A stretch of 64,000 bases of DNA, taken from an uncultured bacterium. GTDB lineage: Bacteria > Nitrospirota > Thermodesulfovibrionia > Thermodesulfovibrionales > Dissulfurispiraceae. The DNA lies in contig CALEDV010000017.1 in NCBI GenBank assembly GCA_937949555.1, positions 1 through 64,000 of the forward strand, given 5' to 3'. Shown here in pieces: positions 43,595 through 53,664 of the stretch; positions within the stretch are counted from its first letter, which is position 1; each line of letters starts with the position of its first letter. A program made the position numbers and the translations under genes. The notes under the pieces were generated by a model. The model was not told the DNA's origin, did no database searches, and worked only from the letters and a program-made list of their open reading frames with translations.

Positions 43595-44581
43595 TCAACC
43601 GCCTATCTTTGACATGGGCTTTAGGAGGGTCATGCTCCTCTGGTGCTCCATCTCATGGCCCTGTGGTTTGACCTCGATAGACAACCTCAAGAGCCTTTCC
43701 AGCTCGCTATCGTCACTGTTACTGCGAAGGGCAGACTTTAGGTCTATCTCGGTATCTGAAAAGAGGCAGGGTCTTAAAAGGCCATTGGAGGTCAGTCTCA
43801 ACCGGTTACAGTTACTGCAGAAATGATGGGTAATGGGGCTGATAAATCCAATAACCCCCCTTGCCTCTCTGAATTTATAATATCTGGCTGGTCCTGATTT
43901 TCTGGCCTTAACCGCTTCTAATGGGGCAATAGTTGAGACCCTCTGTTTTATCTCATCGGTGCCTATATACCTGTCTACACTCCAGAGGTCCTTTGATCCA
44001 AAGGGCATGAACTCAATAAACCTGATGTGGTTTTCAGAGGTCATGGTGGCCCTTGCAAAGTCCTCTATCTCATCATCATTGATCCCCCTTATAGGGACCA
44101 TGTTTATCTTGATAGGTCTCAAACCCTGCATCTCAGCCTCCCTAATACCATCAAGGACATCCGCTATATTTCCACCCCTTGTGATCTCCCTGTATCGATC
44201 AGACCTAAAGGAATCAAGGCTTATATTTATCCTATTTAGTCCTGCCTCTTTTAATTGCAAGGCCTTTTGCTTGAGCAATAGGCCATTGGTTGTGAGGCTA
44301 ATGTCTTCAATTCCCTCTATTGCCTTTATCGAAGATATAAGGAATGGGAGGTCTCTTTTGATAAGTGGCTCGCCACCGGTAATCCTTATCTTTTTAACAC
44401 CCAGTCCTGCAGCAACCCTGACAATCCTGACGATCTCCTCATAGGTAAGCACCTCAGAGTGTTCGAACAGCTTTATACCATCCTTGGGCATACAGTAGAT
44501 GCATCTCAAGTTACACTTGTCGGTAATAGAGATACGCATGTAGTCAATAATCCTTTTATATCTGTCTGTTATATGGTGCAT
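43595..44581 (-). CDS. moaA: GTP 3',8-cyclase MoaA (molybdenum cofactor synthesis)
   Basis: Radical SAM enzyme that converts GTP to 3',8-cyclo-GTP with MoaC to start molybdopterin synthesis. 328 residues. The N-terminal cluster is CNLRCIYCM (C23, C27, C30). The GGEPL motif is in RITGGEPLIKRDL. The C-terminal second cluster is formed by CSNCNRLRLTSNGLLRPC, and the protein ends with the typical MSKIGG. It is complete and monocistronic in appearance. The cofactor is required by the NapA-like enzyme in this window. Confidence 0.96.
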   Translation of the reverse strand: MHHITDRYKRIIDYMRISITDKCNLRCIYCMPKDGIKLFEHSEVLTYEEIVRIVRVAAGLGVKKIRITGGEPLIKRDLPFLISSIKAIEGIEDISLTTNGLLLKQKALQLKEAGLNRINISLDSFRSDRYREITRGGNIADVLDGIREAEMQGLRPIKINMVPIRGINDDEIEDFARATMTSENHIRFIEFMPFGSKDLWSVDRYIGTDEIKQRVSTIAPLEAVKARKSGPARYYKFREARGVIGFISPITHHFCSNCNRLRLTSNGLLRPCLFSDTEIDLKSALRSNSDDSELERLLRLSIEVKPQGHEMEHQRSMTLLKPMSKIGG

Positions 44582-44746
44582 TTTCTAAAGGGATCAACAG
44601 TAAGAAGAGTTGATTTGTCCTAAAAAGGGGAATTTATAAAAAACCTAAGGGACAATAATAATAAAGGTAATTAATCGATGTATATAAAGCCCTTTGTTTT
44701 TTCAGAGGTCTTCTGCAAGATTTTGTCCTGGCATAAAAAGCCTGCA

Positions 44747-45667
44747 TTATTGTTTCTTCTTTGTGGTCTTGGGTGTAGCCTTTTTGTTTTGAGATAGTAT
44801 CTCTGCAATCTTTTTCTCAGCCAGATCGGCTTCGCTGGTCCTTGGATACCTCTCTATTATCCGTTCTAATATGACCTTGCCTGTCTTTTTATCACCGAGC
44901 TCAAGAAAACTGTAACCTTGCTTGAGCATAGCAGCCCTTACCTTGTCATGCTTAGGATACTTCTTTATAAAGGTCTCGTATGCAAGTATTGCTTCCTCAT
45001 ATTTCTTTTCGTTGTAATATATCTCTCCAATCCAGTACTGTGAGTTTGATGCAAGCTTGTGGTCTGGATTCTCTTTTATGAATTTCTCAAATTTCTGCCG
45101 AGCAGCAGGATATTTTTTGTCCTTAAAGTCTATCTGCGCATCATCATATAACCTCTGGTCTTTAATGGTTTCCTCATGCTCTGTTGTTGGCATTTCACTT
45201 GTTTTGCCTCTGTCAATCTCTGGCTTTTTGTCCTCTGAGGATAATCTTGATTTTATTTCATGTATTTCTTTTTCCAAGGCAGCAATCTTTGCCTGCTGAA
45301 GTTCTCTGTCTGAGGCAATATCTTTGAGGGTTTTGTCTAGAAAGTATTTGTTTTCATCAAATCTCCCCTTCATTATCTGCAATTCCTTAGAGAAGTCTGA
45401 GGTTTGAGACAAAAGATTAGTTTGACTTTCTCTCAGGGCATAGACGCTCTCAAATCTTTCCTTCAACCGTGCCGTCTCTCTGGATTGTTCTTCGGAACGG
45501 ATGCGTAGATCTTCTATCTCCTTTTTTTGAGTGAGATTTTGCACCTGAAGGTGTGCAACGGTACTTTTAAGGCTGTCCATCTCTGAGGTGCTTACACAAC
45601 CAAAATTTATTAACAGTGCAAATACAAGGGCAATTTTAAAGGTTGCATTGAACGGCAGAGCAATCAT
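44747..45667 (-). CDS. cpoB: CpoB/YbgF-like Tol-Pal system protein
   Basis: Periplasmic TPR protein that coordinates outer-membrane constriction and PBP activity. 306 residues. The N-terminus ends in LLINFGC, a lipobox, so unlike E. coli CpoB it may be a lipoprotein. A coiled coil (about residues 28-130, rich in E, K, Q) leads to a TPR domain with the YbgF signature YDDAQIDFKDKKYPAARQKFEKFIKENPDHKLASNSQYWIGEIYY and two following repeats. The C-terminus is lysine-rich (KKATPKTTKKKQ). It overlaps pal by four bases. No tolQRAB genes are in the window. Confidence 0.9.
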   Translation of the reverse strand: MIALPFNATFKIALVFALLINFGCVSTSEMDSLKSTVAHLQVQNLTQKKEIEDLRIRSEEQSRETARLKERFESVYALRESQTNLLSQTSDFSKELQIMKGRFDENKYFLDKTLKDIASDRELQQAKIAALEKEIHEIKSRLSSEDKKPEIDRGKTSEMPTTEHEETIKDQRLYDDAQIDFKDKKYPAARQKFEKFIKENPDHKLASNSQYWIGEIYYNEKKYEEAILAYETFIKKYPKHDKVRAAMLKQGYSFLELGDKKTGKVILERIIERYPRTSEADLAEKKIAEILSQNKKATPKTTKKKQ

Positions 45668-46251
45668 TCTGTATCCTCCAAAAATACAAAGTGAGCCCTT
45701 CTGTTTTTAGCCCAACAGGCCTCGCTCTTTTCGGAACACTGTGGTTTTTCCTTACCATAGCTTATTGTGTCAATCCTTTTTGATGGTATGCCAAGGGATA
45801 TCAAGTATTCTTTTACTGCATTAGCCCTTCTTTCGCCAAGACCAAGATTGTATTCTCTTGTCCCCCTCTCATCACAATGCCCTTCAATAATTACCTTTAC
45901 CTTGCGATTGTTGGATAGTATCTCAGAGACCTGTTTTAGCATAACCTTAGCCGATTCCTCTATGTTATAACTGTCAAAACCAAAGTATATATCCTTGACC
46001 TTTGTCTGAAGTTCTCTTAAAGCAATCTTGAAATCCTCCTGTTGCGCCCTTTGATGTTGTCTTTCGCTAATTGTTTCCTGTGGCATCCTGTCTCTATCTA
46101 TATCTGACTTTGTTTCTGACGTCTTCTTAGAAGCATCATCGGACATTGAGATCGCCTGTTGGTCCTGAATTGGCGGAGATTGTTTTTGTGAACACCCAAT
46201 GTTTATAAACAAACAAAGCGATAAGGTAAACATAAATAAAGACAGTTTCAT
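45664..46251 (-). CDS. pal: Peptidoglycan-associated lipoprotein Pal
   Basis: Outer-membrane lipoprotein that binds peptidoglycan. 195 residues with signal peptide and lipobox INIGC (Cys 20), a polar linker with many S, D, E, K residues, and an OmpA-like C-terminal domain: VKDIYFGFDSYNI .. VIIEGHCDERGTREYNLGLGERRANAVKEYL, with the diaminopimelate-binding D and R residues. Ends GKEKPQCSEKSEACWAKNRRAHFVF, the standard Pal finish. Upstream, 46252-46720 is AT-rich with no gene; it must hold divergent promoters for pal and the NrfD operon. Confidence 0.95.
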   Translation of the reverse strand: MKLSLFMFTLSLCLFINIGCSQKQSPPIQDQQAISMSDDASKKTSETKSDIDRDRMPQETISERQHQRAQQEDFKIALRELQTKVKDIYFGFDSYNIEESAKVMLKQVSEILSNNRKVKVIIEGHCDERGTREYNLGLGERRANAVKEYLISLGIPSKRIDTISYGKEKPQCSEKSEACWAKNRRAHFVFLEDTE

Positions 46252-46723
46252 CTTGTTTCCCCCTTTTTATTAAAATTTACTCTATTATATGGAATTGACT
46301 CTGTTAAATCAATCAATGCAATACCAAAGACATTCAATATCACCAGAAGAGGGTTTCTATGTTATCATTATAAGCTTTTAGTAAAAATAGCAGAATTGCA
46401 AAAATATTTGTGACAGGCGCTTAACTTAAAATGCAATGGTGTTGTTTGCTTAGAATCCCAAGAGAGAGCTTATTTTTTATTGTAATGGATTAAATTGAAC
46501 AGGAAGATACTTCTAATAAGATGATATATTGAAAAACAAAAACATTGATAATAGCGGGATAAAGGCAAAAAATATCTCTTGAATAAATTTACTTAACCAT
46601 ATAAAATTTATGCGGCATAGAAAGTGTGTGAAGTATGATTTAACTTAATGTAGGGCATCCATTAAATCTATCTTCAAAGGTCATTTTTTATCTAAAAAGC
46701 AAATCACATAAGGAGGATTGGAT
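46252..46723. other. AT-rich divergent intergenic region
   Basis: 472 bases between divergent pal and the NrfD-like gene. No coding frame, tRNA or clear palindrome was found. Long A/T runs fit promoter DNA. The only firm signal is AGGAGG (46711-46716) at seven bases from ATG 46724. Confidence 0.6.
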
Positions 46724-47974
46724 ATGGAGAAGGAACCCAAACCAATTAAGGTTTCGGGCATTATGGGGGATATGGCGAGGTCCCTTAACGCATCCTTTGT
46801 AGAAAACTGGTTTTCTACACTAGTAGGTTTTCTATCAGGCACAAAGACTTATTATTTCTTTGTATTCCTATTTGGCCTTTTAGTATTCGGTGCTGCAATG
46901 ACAGGGCTCGATGCAATGAGGATTGGGTATAGGCACGCCTATGGGGTTACCAGAGAGGTAGCCTGGGGTCTGCTGATATCTACCTACATATTCTTTGTGG
47001 TTACCTCAACTGGACTTTGTATAGTATCTTCCATAGGACATGTGTTCGGGGTTAAGGACCTTATGCCTATAGCTAAAAGGGCCGTGTTTCTATCTATAGT
47101 AACAATCATGGCAGGCTTTACAGTTATCTTCTTTGAGATTGAAAATCCCTTCAGGATGGCTATCTACAATGCAATCTCCCCAAACCTGACATCCAATATA
47201 TGGTGGATGGGAACGCTTTATGGGGCATATATGGTCTTTATGATAATTGAATTTATATGTATCCTGCTGCACCAGCATAAGATTGCTACCATTGCGGGTC
47301 TTGCTGGTCTTATATCAGGTATTGTGGCACACAGCAACCTTGGAGCTATCTTTGCGATGCTTCATGGCAGGGAATACTGGTATGGGCCCTATCTTCCCAT
47401 TTATTTTATAGCCTCAGCAATGATGTCTGGCTGTGCTGCCATCATATTTTTCTCATGGATTGGCTATAAGGTAAACAATGAGCAGATGGACAGACCAATG
47501 CAGAGGGCTATGGAGGTGGTTGGAAAGCTGTGTACACTGATGATCACAGTAATCATATTCTTTACCTCATGGAAACTCATCACTGGTTCCGTTGGAGGTC
47601 CTGGCAAGGTTGAGGCTATAAGGGCATTGATATCTGGTCCCTATGCCTTCAATTTCTGGGTCTTAGAGGTAACCATAGGGATGCTCATACCCTTTTTCTT
47701 ATTCCTAATGTCAAAGTGGAAGAATATCAACCTCATGTTTATAGCCACCATGTTTATGATATTCTCGATCTTCTTTATGAGGTTTGACCTGGTGGTGATT
47801 GGACAGTTAGTGCCATCCTTCCATGAGCTTCATGTAACTGATTATCCAGGGTTACTTCCCTATAAACCCAGCTTCCATGAGATAGTTATATCTATAGGCG
47901 GAATAGCCCTTGCCTCATTAACATTCCTCCTGGGAGAGAAGGTCTTTCAGGGACACAAGACTGAGATCCATTGA
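46724..47974 (+). CDS. NrfD/PsrC-family integral membrane quinol-interacting subunit
   Basis: Membrane subunit that exchanges electrons with the quinone pool in CISM-type complexes. 416 residues, about ten hydrophobic helices. The start is ATG 46724 after AGGAGG; a TTG frame start at 46718 is inside the ribosome site. The N-terminal cytoplasmic tail of about 45 residues precedes the first helix (YYFFVFLFGLLVFGAAMTGLDAM). Conserved features include the long periplasmic loops with HAYGV and LHGREYWYGPYLPIYFIASA, typical of NrfD family proteins that act with a [4Fe-4S] ferredoxin. The next genes encode that ferredoxin and a dodecahaem cytochrome, so this is a quinone-to-periplasm redox module. 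Direction cannot be told. Confidence 0.88.
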   Translation: MEKEPKPIKVSGIMGDMARSLNASFVENWFSTLVGFLSGTKTYYFFVFLFGLLVFGAAMTGLDAMRIGYRHAYGVTREVAWGLLISTYIFFVVTSTGLCIVSSIGHVFGVKDLMPIAKRAVFLSIVTIMAGFTVIFFEIENPFRMAIYNAISPNLTSNIWWMGTLYGAYMVFMIIEFICILLHQHKIATIAGLAGLISGIVAHSNLGAIFAMLHGREYWYGPYLPIYFIASAMMSGCAAIIFFSWIGYKVNNEQMDRPMQRAMEVVGKLCTLMITVIIFFTSWKLITGSVGGPGKVEAIRALISGPYAFNFWVLEVTIGMLIPFFLFLMSKWKNINLMFIATMFMIFSIFFMRFDLVVIGQLVPSFHELHVTDYPGLLPYKPSFHEIVISIGGIALASLTFLLGEKVFQGHKTEIH

Positions 47975-47988
47975 AAGGAGAAAAAAAC

Positions 47989-48738
47989 ATGAAACACATA
48001 GACCTCAATAACCTAAGAAAAGAAAACCTTGATACACTACCAGAAATGGAGAGAAGACAATTCCTAAAGATTGGTCTTGTTGTCACTGGCATATTTGCTG
48101 GAGGCAGTGTGCTATCCCTCATGTCCAACATCGATAAGGTCTTTGCATCAAAGGAAGACCTCAAGCAGAGATACCCCTACAAACCCCATTATAGCATGGT
48201 CATGAGGCAGGATAGGTGCGTTGATTGTGAGCTCTGCAAAGAGGCCTGCATTATAACTAACAATGTGCCTGATTATGGTTACAGGACTACAATACTTGAG
48301 AAGGTAACCCCAGATGCCATTGGGCAAAAGCGGGAGTTTATCCCAGTGCTTTGTAATCAATGTAACAATCCGCCTTGTGTAAGGGCATGCCCTACAAAGG
48401 CAACTTATAAGGACCCGACAAATGGTATTGTAATGATGGAGGACAGGAAGTGCATTGGATGTAAGAGTTGTGTGCTTGCTTGTCCCTACAATGCGAGGTA
48501 TTTCAGTGAAGAAAAACATGCAATAGATAAGTGTAATTTCTGCATAGACACAAGACTTCAAAAGGGACACAAACTCACCGCCTGTGCTGAGGCATGTCCA
48601 GCTGATGTTAGGGTATTTGGGGACCTATCGGATCCAGAGAGCAGGGTATTTAAGATGGTACATCAGATAGAGAAACCTGTATGGGTACTCAGAGAAGAGA
48701 CAGGCGTAAAACCAAATGTATTCTATACAAAGGGGTAG
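47989..48738 (+). CDS. NrfC/PsrB-like Tat-exported 4x[4Fe-4S] ferredoxin subunit
   Basis: Electron-transfer subunit linking the NrfD-like protein to periplasmic cytochromes. 249 residues from ATG 47989, behind AAAGGAG; a TTG frame start at 47971 would include the ribosome site. The Tat signal is ERRQFLKIGLVVTGIF. Four ferredoxin clusters are read: CVDCELCKEACI, CNQCNNPPCVRACPTKA, CIGCKSCVLACPYNAR and CNFCIDTRLQKG .. CAEACPADV. This four-cluster layout is that of DmsB/PsrB/NrfC/TtrB. The catalytic molybdoenzyme that usually accompanies it is absent; the neighbour is instead a multihaem cytochrome. Confidence 0.92.
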   Translation: MKHIDLNNLRKENLDTLPEMERRQFLKIGLVVTGIFAGGSVLSLMSNIDKVFASKEDLKQRYPYKPHYSMVMRQDRCVDCELCKEACIITNNVPDYGYRTTILEKVTPDAIGQKREFIPVLCNQCNNPPCVRACPTKATYKDPTNGIVMMEDRKCIGCKSCVLACPYNARYFSEEKHAIDKCNFCIDTRLQKGHKLTACAEACPADVRVFGDLSDPESRVFKMVHQIEKPVWVLREETGVKPNVFYTKG

Positions 48739-48744
48739 CACGAA

Positions 48745-49824
48745 ATGAAAAAAACAATATTGATAACTATAATGCTTTCTGTTTTTGTAGTTGTTGGGGC
48801 AATTACTATCTATGCCTCAGGTGGCGATATCCTATACACAAAGCCTGTTAAATCGGTTCTTTTCAGCCATAAGGCACACGAGAATATCGGTTGTGGCAGT
48901 TGCCACTCGGGGCTCTTTGAGATGAAGGCCTTAGCTGCCCAGGGCTATACAGATTTTAATATGGATGCGCTTTATAAGGGGAAATACTGCGGTGCTTGCC
49001 ATAACGGCAAACAGGCCTTTGCATCGAACACCCAATGTGCCCGTTGTCATGGAGGCGTAAAAGAGTATGTTGCCATGAAGACGAGACCTAAGCAGAAATC
49101 CACGGCCCAAGGCCCTCAGCAGGCCATCAATATTGGCTCTGGAGATACCTCTGTGCCATTCAATCACACAAGCCATGCATCAATGGCCTGTGGGGACTGC
49201 CACACCAAGCTTTTTCAGATGAAAAAGGGTACCACAAAGATCACCTTTGCAGATCACAACTCAGATAAGTATTGTTATAGCTGCCATAACGGGACCAAGG
49301 CATTTTCATTTCAGGATTGCAACAAGTGTCACGCAAAGCTGACAATACCTGGACAAATTACAATTGGCAAGGGTGATTCTGCAGTGAAGTTTAACCATGA
49401 TTCTCACACAAAGAATACAAAGTGCAATGACTGTCATAACAAACTTTTTGCAGCAAAGAAAGGCTCCTCCAAGATTACCTTTGCAGAACATAGCTCCAAT
49501 AAGTATTGTTATGCCTGCCACAATGGCAAGAGGTCCTTTGGCTCTGATAACTGTGCTGCCTGTCACTCAAAGATACCAGCACCAAAAGGGACACTGACTT
49601 ATAAAGTCAATGGCCTTGATACTGCACACTTCAGCCATGACTTCCACGGCAAAATATTCGGGTGCAATGATTGTCATACAAAGATATTCTCAATGAAAAT
49701 GGGTGCAACGAAGATGAACATGCAAGGCATGTATGAGGGCAAATATTGCGGAGCCTGTCATAATAGCAACCTTGCCTTTCCCTCAACGGATTGTGCAAAG
49801 TGTCATTATAGCAAGAAGAAATAA
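48745..49824 (+). CDS. Dodecahaem cytochrome c of four c7-type trihaem modules
   Basis: Periplasmic electron wire, 359 residues with a signal peptide (about residues 1-25). Twelve CxxCH motifs in four triplets: CGSCH, CGACH, CARCH; CGDCH, CYSCH, CNKCH; CNDCH, CYACH, CAACH; CNDCH, CGACH, CAKCH. Each module also has the FSH/FNHxxH ligand histidines ahead of the first motif and a repeating YC(G/Y)xCHNG centre. This is the c(7)-type trihaem 'nanowire' repeat known from the Geobacter dodecahaem GSU1996, though the modules here are about 80 residues. It follows the ferredoxin gene by six bases and ends before a terminator, so it is the electron acceptor or donor of the NrfD/NrfC module. Confidence 0.93.
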   Translation: MKKTILITIMLSVFVVVGAITIYASGGDILYTKPVKSVLFSHKAHENIGCGSCHSGLFEMKALAAQGYTDFNMDALYKGKYCGACHNGKQAFASNTQCARCHGGVKEYVAMKTRPKQKSTAQGPQQAINIGSGDTSVPFNHTSHASMACGDCHTKLFQMKKGTTKITFADHNSDKYCYSCHNGTKAFSFQDCNKCHAKLTIPGQITIGKGDSAVKFNHDSHTKNTKCNDCHNKLFAAKKGSSKITFAEHSSNKYCYACHNGKRSFGSDNCAACHSKIPAPKGTLTYKVNGLDTAHFSHDFHGKIFGCNDCHTKIFSMKMGATKMNMQGMYEGKYCGACHNSNLAFPSTDCAKCHYSKKK

Positions 49825-49848
49825 TAAACCGATAGATCTGTTAAGTGT

Positions 49849-49880
49849 AAAGGGGACTGACTGGCTTGGTCAGTCCCTTT
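49849..49880 (+). terminator. Intrinsic terminator after the dodecahaem cytochrome
   Basis: GGGACTGAC (49853-49861), loop of seven bases, GTCAGTCCC (49869-49877), flanked by AAAG before and TTTAG after. It closes the NrfD operon; its AAA/TTT flanks allow use in either direction. Confidence 0.85.
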
Positions 49881-50047
49881 AGTTATTATCAATAAAGATT
49901 CCGTGAACAATTAATACAATATCCTGTCCCTGCTTTATTGTTCTGCTTCTCTTTTGTAAGGATATGTTAAGCCAATACCTTGGAAGCAGATAAGTGATTT
50001 AGGGATACTTAGAACTGAATATGATAGACTGCAAAGGAGTATACAAC

Positions 50048-50332
50048 ATGAATCTTAAAATCTTCAGTCCCTTTTTGTTGTCTTTTGCTATAGTTGTTTT
50101 TGCCACTGCCTGTAGTAAATCAGATGACCTGTGGCTTATGAAACAAAATTGTATTGGCTGTCACAATCTTGTTCCAGTATGTGTAAGTCTCGGGACTAAA
50201 AATGCCAAGGACTGGAAAATAACCATCGAGTCTATGAAAAGGGCTGGTGCAAAGATTCAAAATCCAGACATAGACAAGATAGCCGATTTTTTGTCAAGAC
50301 AAAAACCTGATTCAGCAGATTTCTGCAAGTAA
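50048..50332 (+). CDS. Small monohaem cytochrome c lipoprotein
   Basis: 94 residues from ATG 50048, chosen because AAAGGAG precedes it; the frame opens at 50021. The N-terminus is a lipoprotein signal (LLSFAIVVFATACSKSDD, Cys as the likely acylated residue), followed by one haem motif CIGCHNLVP and a small helical class-I-like domain (KDWKITIESMKRAGAKI .. IDKIADFL). It is lipid-anchored in the periplasm, a suitable shuttle for the adjacent multihaem module. No close family name can be given. Confidence 0.75.
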   Translation: MNLKIFSPFLLSFAIVVFATACSKSDDLWLMKQNCIGCHNLVPVCVSLGTKNAKDWKITIESMKRAGAKIQNPDIDKIADFLSRQKPDSADFCK

Positions 50333-50466
50333 TTAAAGCTGAAGCACCTGATTATTTGATCCTTTTTTTAAGGGCAAATACCACTGCTTTAAGCTGATAG
50401 GGTTTGACAAAGAAATAATAGAGCATATAGACTCTGTGTTTAAAATTTAAATTTATGGAGGGTGAA

Positions 50467-51747
50467 TTGCTGAAGACTGTTGAGGATATATCGTCAACCA
50501 AAAAAAGAATGCTTATTGAGATACCTGCTGATAAGATACAAGCAGAGATGAAGGGTGCCTTTGCGAAGGCTCAGAGGGAGGCAAGATTGCCTGGATTTAG
50601 ACCTGGCAAGGTGCCTATGAGCATGATTGTAAAAAGATATGGTAGTGCTATTGAGGCAGAAGTGCTGGAAAAACTTGTGCCTGAATTCTATAAAAGTTCT
50701 GTGCAGGATTCAGGGTTAACCCCTGTATCTGCCCCTATTTTGGAAGAAAAGTATGAATACAAGCCAAATGAGCCAATACTCCTTAAGATAAAGATTGATG
50801 TGCGCCCTAAGGTTGAACCACTAAACTATAAGGGCATAGTAATAAAGGATGTGCCAGTAACAGTAACCGATGAGGATGTGCAGAGGATGTTGAATGCCTT
50901 TTCCAATGAAAGGGCAAATTATGAGGTGTCCGAGGGAGAGATTCAAGAGGGTGATCTCGTGTCCTTTGACTGTTCCTTAGATAATAGACAGGAAAAGGAC
51001 CTGATAGTTCGTGCAGGCGCCTCTTCACCCTATCCAGAGGAATTTACCAAGTCCTTTATTGGGAAAAAGACCGATGATGTATTTCAGTGGGATGCTGATT
51101 TTAAAGATAATGACAAACTGCCTTTGCATGGGATGAAGGGTCTATTGTCAATAAAAATCAATTCTGTTAAGAAAAAAATATCTCCACCCTTAGATGATGA
51201 ATTTGCAAAGGATTTAGGTTATGAAACCCTTGAGGAACTGAAGGATAAAATCCGGGAAAACCTCCTGTCTTCTCGAGAAAATCAGGCAAGAAATCAAAAG
51301 ATTGGTCAGATATTGGATAAGTTAATTGAAACACACAACTTTGAACTTCCTGAAAGTCTCCTTGAGAATGAGCTTACAACCCTAATACAGGAAATAAAAT
51401 CTACCCAGAAAGACAATAGAGGCGAAGAGCAATTGAGAAAAGAGATGTTACCCATTGCTGAAAAGAATGTGAAGATTGGTATATTGCTTGAGCTGATAGG
51501 CATAGAGGAGGGCATTAAGGTTACGAAAGATGAGCTTGAGCAGGAACTTTACGCCACTGCAAATCAACTGAACGTGCCTCCTGAGGAGCTTTTAAAATAC
51601 TACATGGAGCAGGATGGGTCCTTATTGAGGATTCATAATAAGGCATATACAAGAAGTGTATTCTCTAAGCTACTTGATTATGCCGTAATTGATAATGCTG
51701 ATGAGCAGGTGGCTTCTGAAAATTCGAAATCTTCAAAGGAGGACTAA
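50467..51747 (+). CDS. tig: Trigger factor (ribosome-associated chaperone)
   Basis: Binds nascent chains at the ribosome exit; peptidyl-prolyl isomerase. The frame opens at ATG 50455, but GGAGGG lies inside that frame just before TTG 50467, and starting there gives the normal N-terminus [20 protein letters not shown], 426 residues. The ribosome-docking signature is [17 protein letters not shown]. The FKBP-like domain (about 150-240) has [13 protein letters not shown] and [14 protein letters not shown], and a long helical C-domain follows. It heads the classical tig-clpP-clpX cluster. Confidence 0.93.
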   Translation: MLKTVEDISSTKKRMLIEIPADKIQAEMKGAFAKAQREARLPGFRPGKVPMSMIVKRYGSAIEAEVLEKLVPEFYKSSVQDSGLTPVSAPILEEKYEYKPNEPILLKIKIDVRPKVEPLNYKGIVIKDVPVTVTDEDVQRMLNAFSNERANYEVSEGEIQEGDLVSFDCSLDNRQEKDLIVRAGASSPYPEEFTKSFIGKKTDDVFQWDADFKDNDKLPLHGMKGLLSIKINSVKKKISPPLDDEFAKDLGYETLEELKDKIRENLLSSRENQARNQKIGQILDKLIETHNFELPESLLENELTTLIQEIKSTQKDNRGEEQLRKEMLPIAEKNVKIGILLELIGIEEGIKVTKDELEQELYATANQLNVPPEELLKYYMEQDGSLLRIHNKAYTRSVFSKLLDYAVIDNADEQVASENSKSSKED

Positions 51748-51754
51748 TAGACTT

Positions 51755-52351
51755 ATGAGCATTGTTCCTATAGTTATAGAACAGACTGGACGCACCGAGA
51801 GGGCATACGATATTTATTCAAGACTTCTAAAGGACAGGATAATTTTTATTGGTACTGCTATCGATGATCATGTGGCCAATGTTGTGGTTGCTCAGTTACT
51901 TTTTTTGCAGACCGAAGACCCAGATAAAGACATACATATATACATAAATTCACCTGGGGGTTCTGTAACAGCAGGACTTGCTATTTATGACACTATGCAG
52001 TATTTAAAACCTGCTATAGCAACTTATTGTATTGGTCAGGCAGCAAGTTTTGGGGCGCTTCTGCTTGCTGCAGGGACAAAGGGCAAGAGATTCGGACTCC
52101 CCAATGCAAGGATAATGATCCATCAACCTATAGGCGGTTTTTATGGTCAGGCAACGGATATAGAGATACATGCACGAGAGATACTAAAGGTCAAAGAGAC
52201 ACTAAATACAATACTGTCAAACCATACAGGACAACCTATTGATAAAATAAGAACTGATGCAGAAAGGGATTTTTTTATGTCTAGTGAGGATGCAAGATCC
52301 TACGGTATAATTGATGAGGTAATAACCACAATCAAGGATGTAAAAAGCTAA
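51755..52351 (+). CDS. clpP: ATP-dependent Clp protease proteolytic subunit ClpP
   Basis: Serine protease chamber of ClpXP. The start is ATG 51755 ([21 protein letters not shown]) after AAAGGAGG; the frame opens 66 bases earlier inside tig. 198 residues. Catalytic serine in [14 protein letters not shown] (usually GQAASMGAFL), histidine in [15 protein letters not shown] and aspartate in the following helix region ([11 protein letters not shown]). Contacts for the ClpX IGF loop are expected in the N-terminal region. Eight bases separate it from tig. Confidence 0.96.
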   Translation: MSIVPIVIEQTGRTERAYDIYSRLLKDRIIFIGTAIDDHVANVVVAQLLFLQTEDPDKDIHIYINSPGGSVTAGLAIYDTMQYLKPAIATYCIGQAASFGALLLAAGTKGKRFGLPNARIMIHQPIGGFYGQATDIEIHAREILKVKETLNTILSNHTGQPIDKIRTDAERDFFMSSEDARSYGIIDEVITTIKDVKS

Positions 52352-52372
52352 TTTATTTTCATGGAGGCTTAA

Positions 52373-53614
52373 ATGGGGAAAAAGATATTAGATATGACGC
52401 TCCAATGTTCTTTTTGTAATAAACAACAGGAGGAGGTTAAAAAACTCATTGCAGGACCTAATGTATATATTTGCGATGAGTGTGTGAGCCTGTGCAATGA
52501 TATTCTTATGGAAGATATAAATCTTCAGTACAAGAGGAGCCATAAGAAACTGCCTTCCCCTGTGGAGATACACAACTTCTTAAATGATTTTGTCATTGGT
52601 CAGGAAAGGGCAAAGAAGATACTTTCTGTGGCTGTTCATAATCACTACAAGAGGATTAATTTCAATAAAAAATCTGATGTGGAACTTCAAAAGAGCAACA
52701 TACTGCTTATTGGACCAACGGGTACAGGCAAGACATTGCTTGCCCAGACCCTTGCAAGATTTCTTGATGTGCCTTTTACTATTGCCGATGCTACAACCTT
52801 AACTGAGGCGGGATATGTTGGAGAGGATGTTGAGAATGTGCTTGTTAAGCTCCTTCAAGCTGCCGATTACGACCCTGAAAAATCGCAGAGGGGTATTATA
52901 TATATTGATGAGATTGACAAGATAAGCAGAAAGTCCGATAGCCCCTCAATAACAAGAGATGTCTCTGGTGAAGGAGTCCAGCAGGCATTGCTCAAGATTG
53001 TAGAGGGGACCATTGCAAACATACCTCCCCAGGGAGGGAGAAAACACCCTCAACAGGAATACATACAGATTGATACCAGAAATATACTTTTTATCTGCGG
53101 TGGTGCCTTTGTTGGACTTGAAGCAATTATTGAAAAGAGGATTGGCCGCTCCAGTATAGGTTTCGGTCATGAACTCAAGGGTTCTAAGGAAAAACGTAGA
53201 GAGGAACTTCTAAAACAGACTGAACCTGAGGACCTTATCAAATACGGTCTTATCCCAGAATTTGTAGGAAGGATGCCTGTAGTGGCAACCCTTGAGGACC
53301 TTGATGAGGCAGCGCTGACAAGGATACTGACGGAGCCCAAAAATGCCCTTATAAAGCAGTATCAGAAGCTTCTTTCCTTTGATAAGGTGAATCTAAAGTT
53401 TACGGAACCTTCCATTGCAGCCATAGCAAAGAAGGCAATGAATCGCAAGGCAGGAGCCCGCGGTTTAAGGGCGATTCTTGAGGAGATAATGCTTGATGTG
53501 ATGTATGAGGTGCCCTCAAAGACAGGCATTTTAGAATGCATTATCAATGAAGATACAGTAAACAATAATGAGAAACCTATACTCATCTATGAGCAAAAGG
53601 CGGAGTCAGCATAG
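52373..53614 (+). CDS. clpX: ATP-dependent Clp protease ATP-binding subunit ClpX
   Basis: Unfoldase that feeds ClpP. 413 residues. The N-terminal zinc-binding domain has [11 protein letters not shown] .. [12 protein letters not shown]. The AAA+ domain has Walker [13 protein letters not shown], Walker [11 protein letters not shown], the pore loop GYVGED, sensor regions and RPGV-like loops, and the arginine finger region near [15 protein letters not shown] loop equivalent lies in the stretch after [11 protein letters not shown]. Shine-Dalgarno GGAGGCTTAA precedes ATG 52373. Confidence 0.97.
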   Translation: MGKKILDMTLQCSFCNKQQEEVKKLIAGPNVYICDECVSLCNDILMEDINLQYKRSHKKLPSPVEIHNFLNDFVIGQERAKKILSVAVHNHYKRINFNKKSDVELQKSNILLIGPTGTGKTLLAQTLARFLDVPFTIADATTLTEAGYVGEDVENVLVKLLQAADYDPEKSQRGIIYIDEIDKISRKSDSPSITRDVSGEGVQQALLKIVEGTIANIPPQGGRKHPQQEYIQIDTRNILFICGGAFVGLEAIIEKRIGRSSIGFGHELKGSKEKRREELLKQTEPEDLIKYGLIPEFVGRMPVVATLEDLDEAALTRILTEPKNALIKQYQKLLSFDKVNLKFTEPSIAAIAKKAMNRKAGARGLRAILEEIMLDVMYEVPSKTGILECIINEDTVNNNEKPILIYEQKAESA

Positions 53615-53664
53615 CAGGTAAAATATTTAAAGATCTAACTCATGCCAAAATGCAGGCAGGAGAT

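Noticed and set aside
43485-43598. Small gene of 37 codons overlapping the moaA stop, TTG start
   Set aside because: No ribosome binding site, no family match, and it is surrounded by stop-ridden debris.
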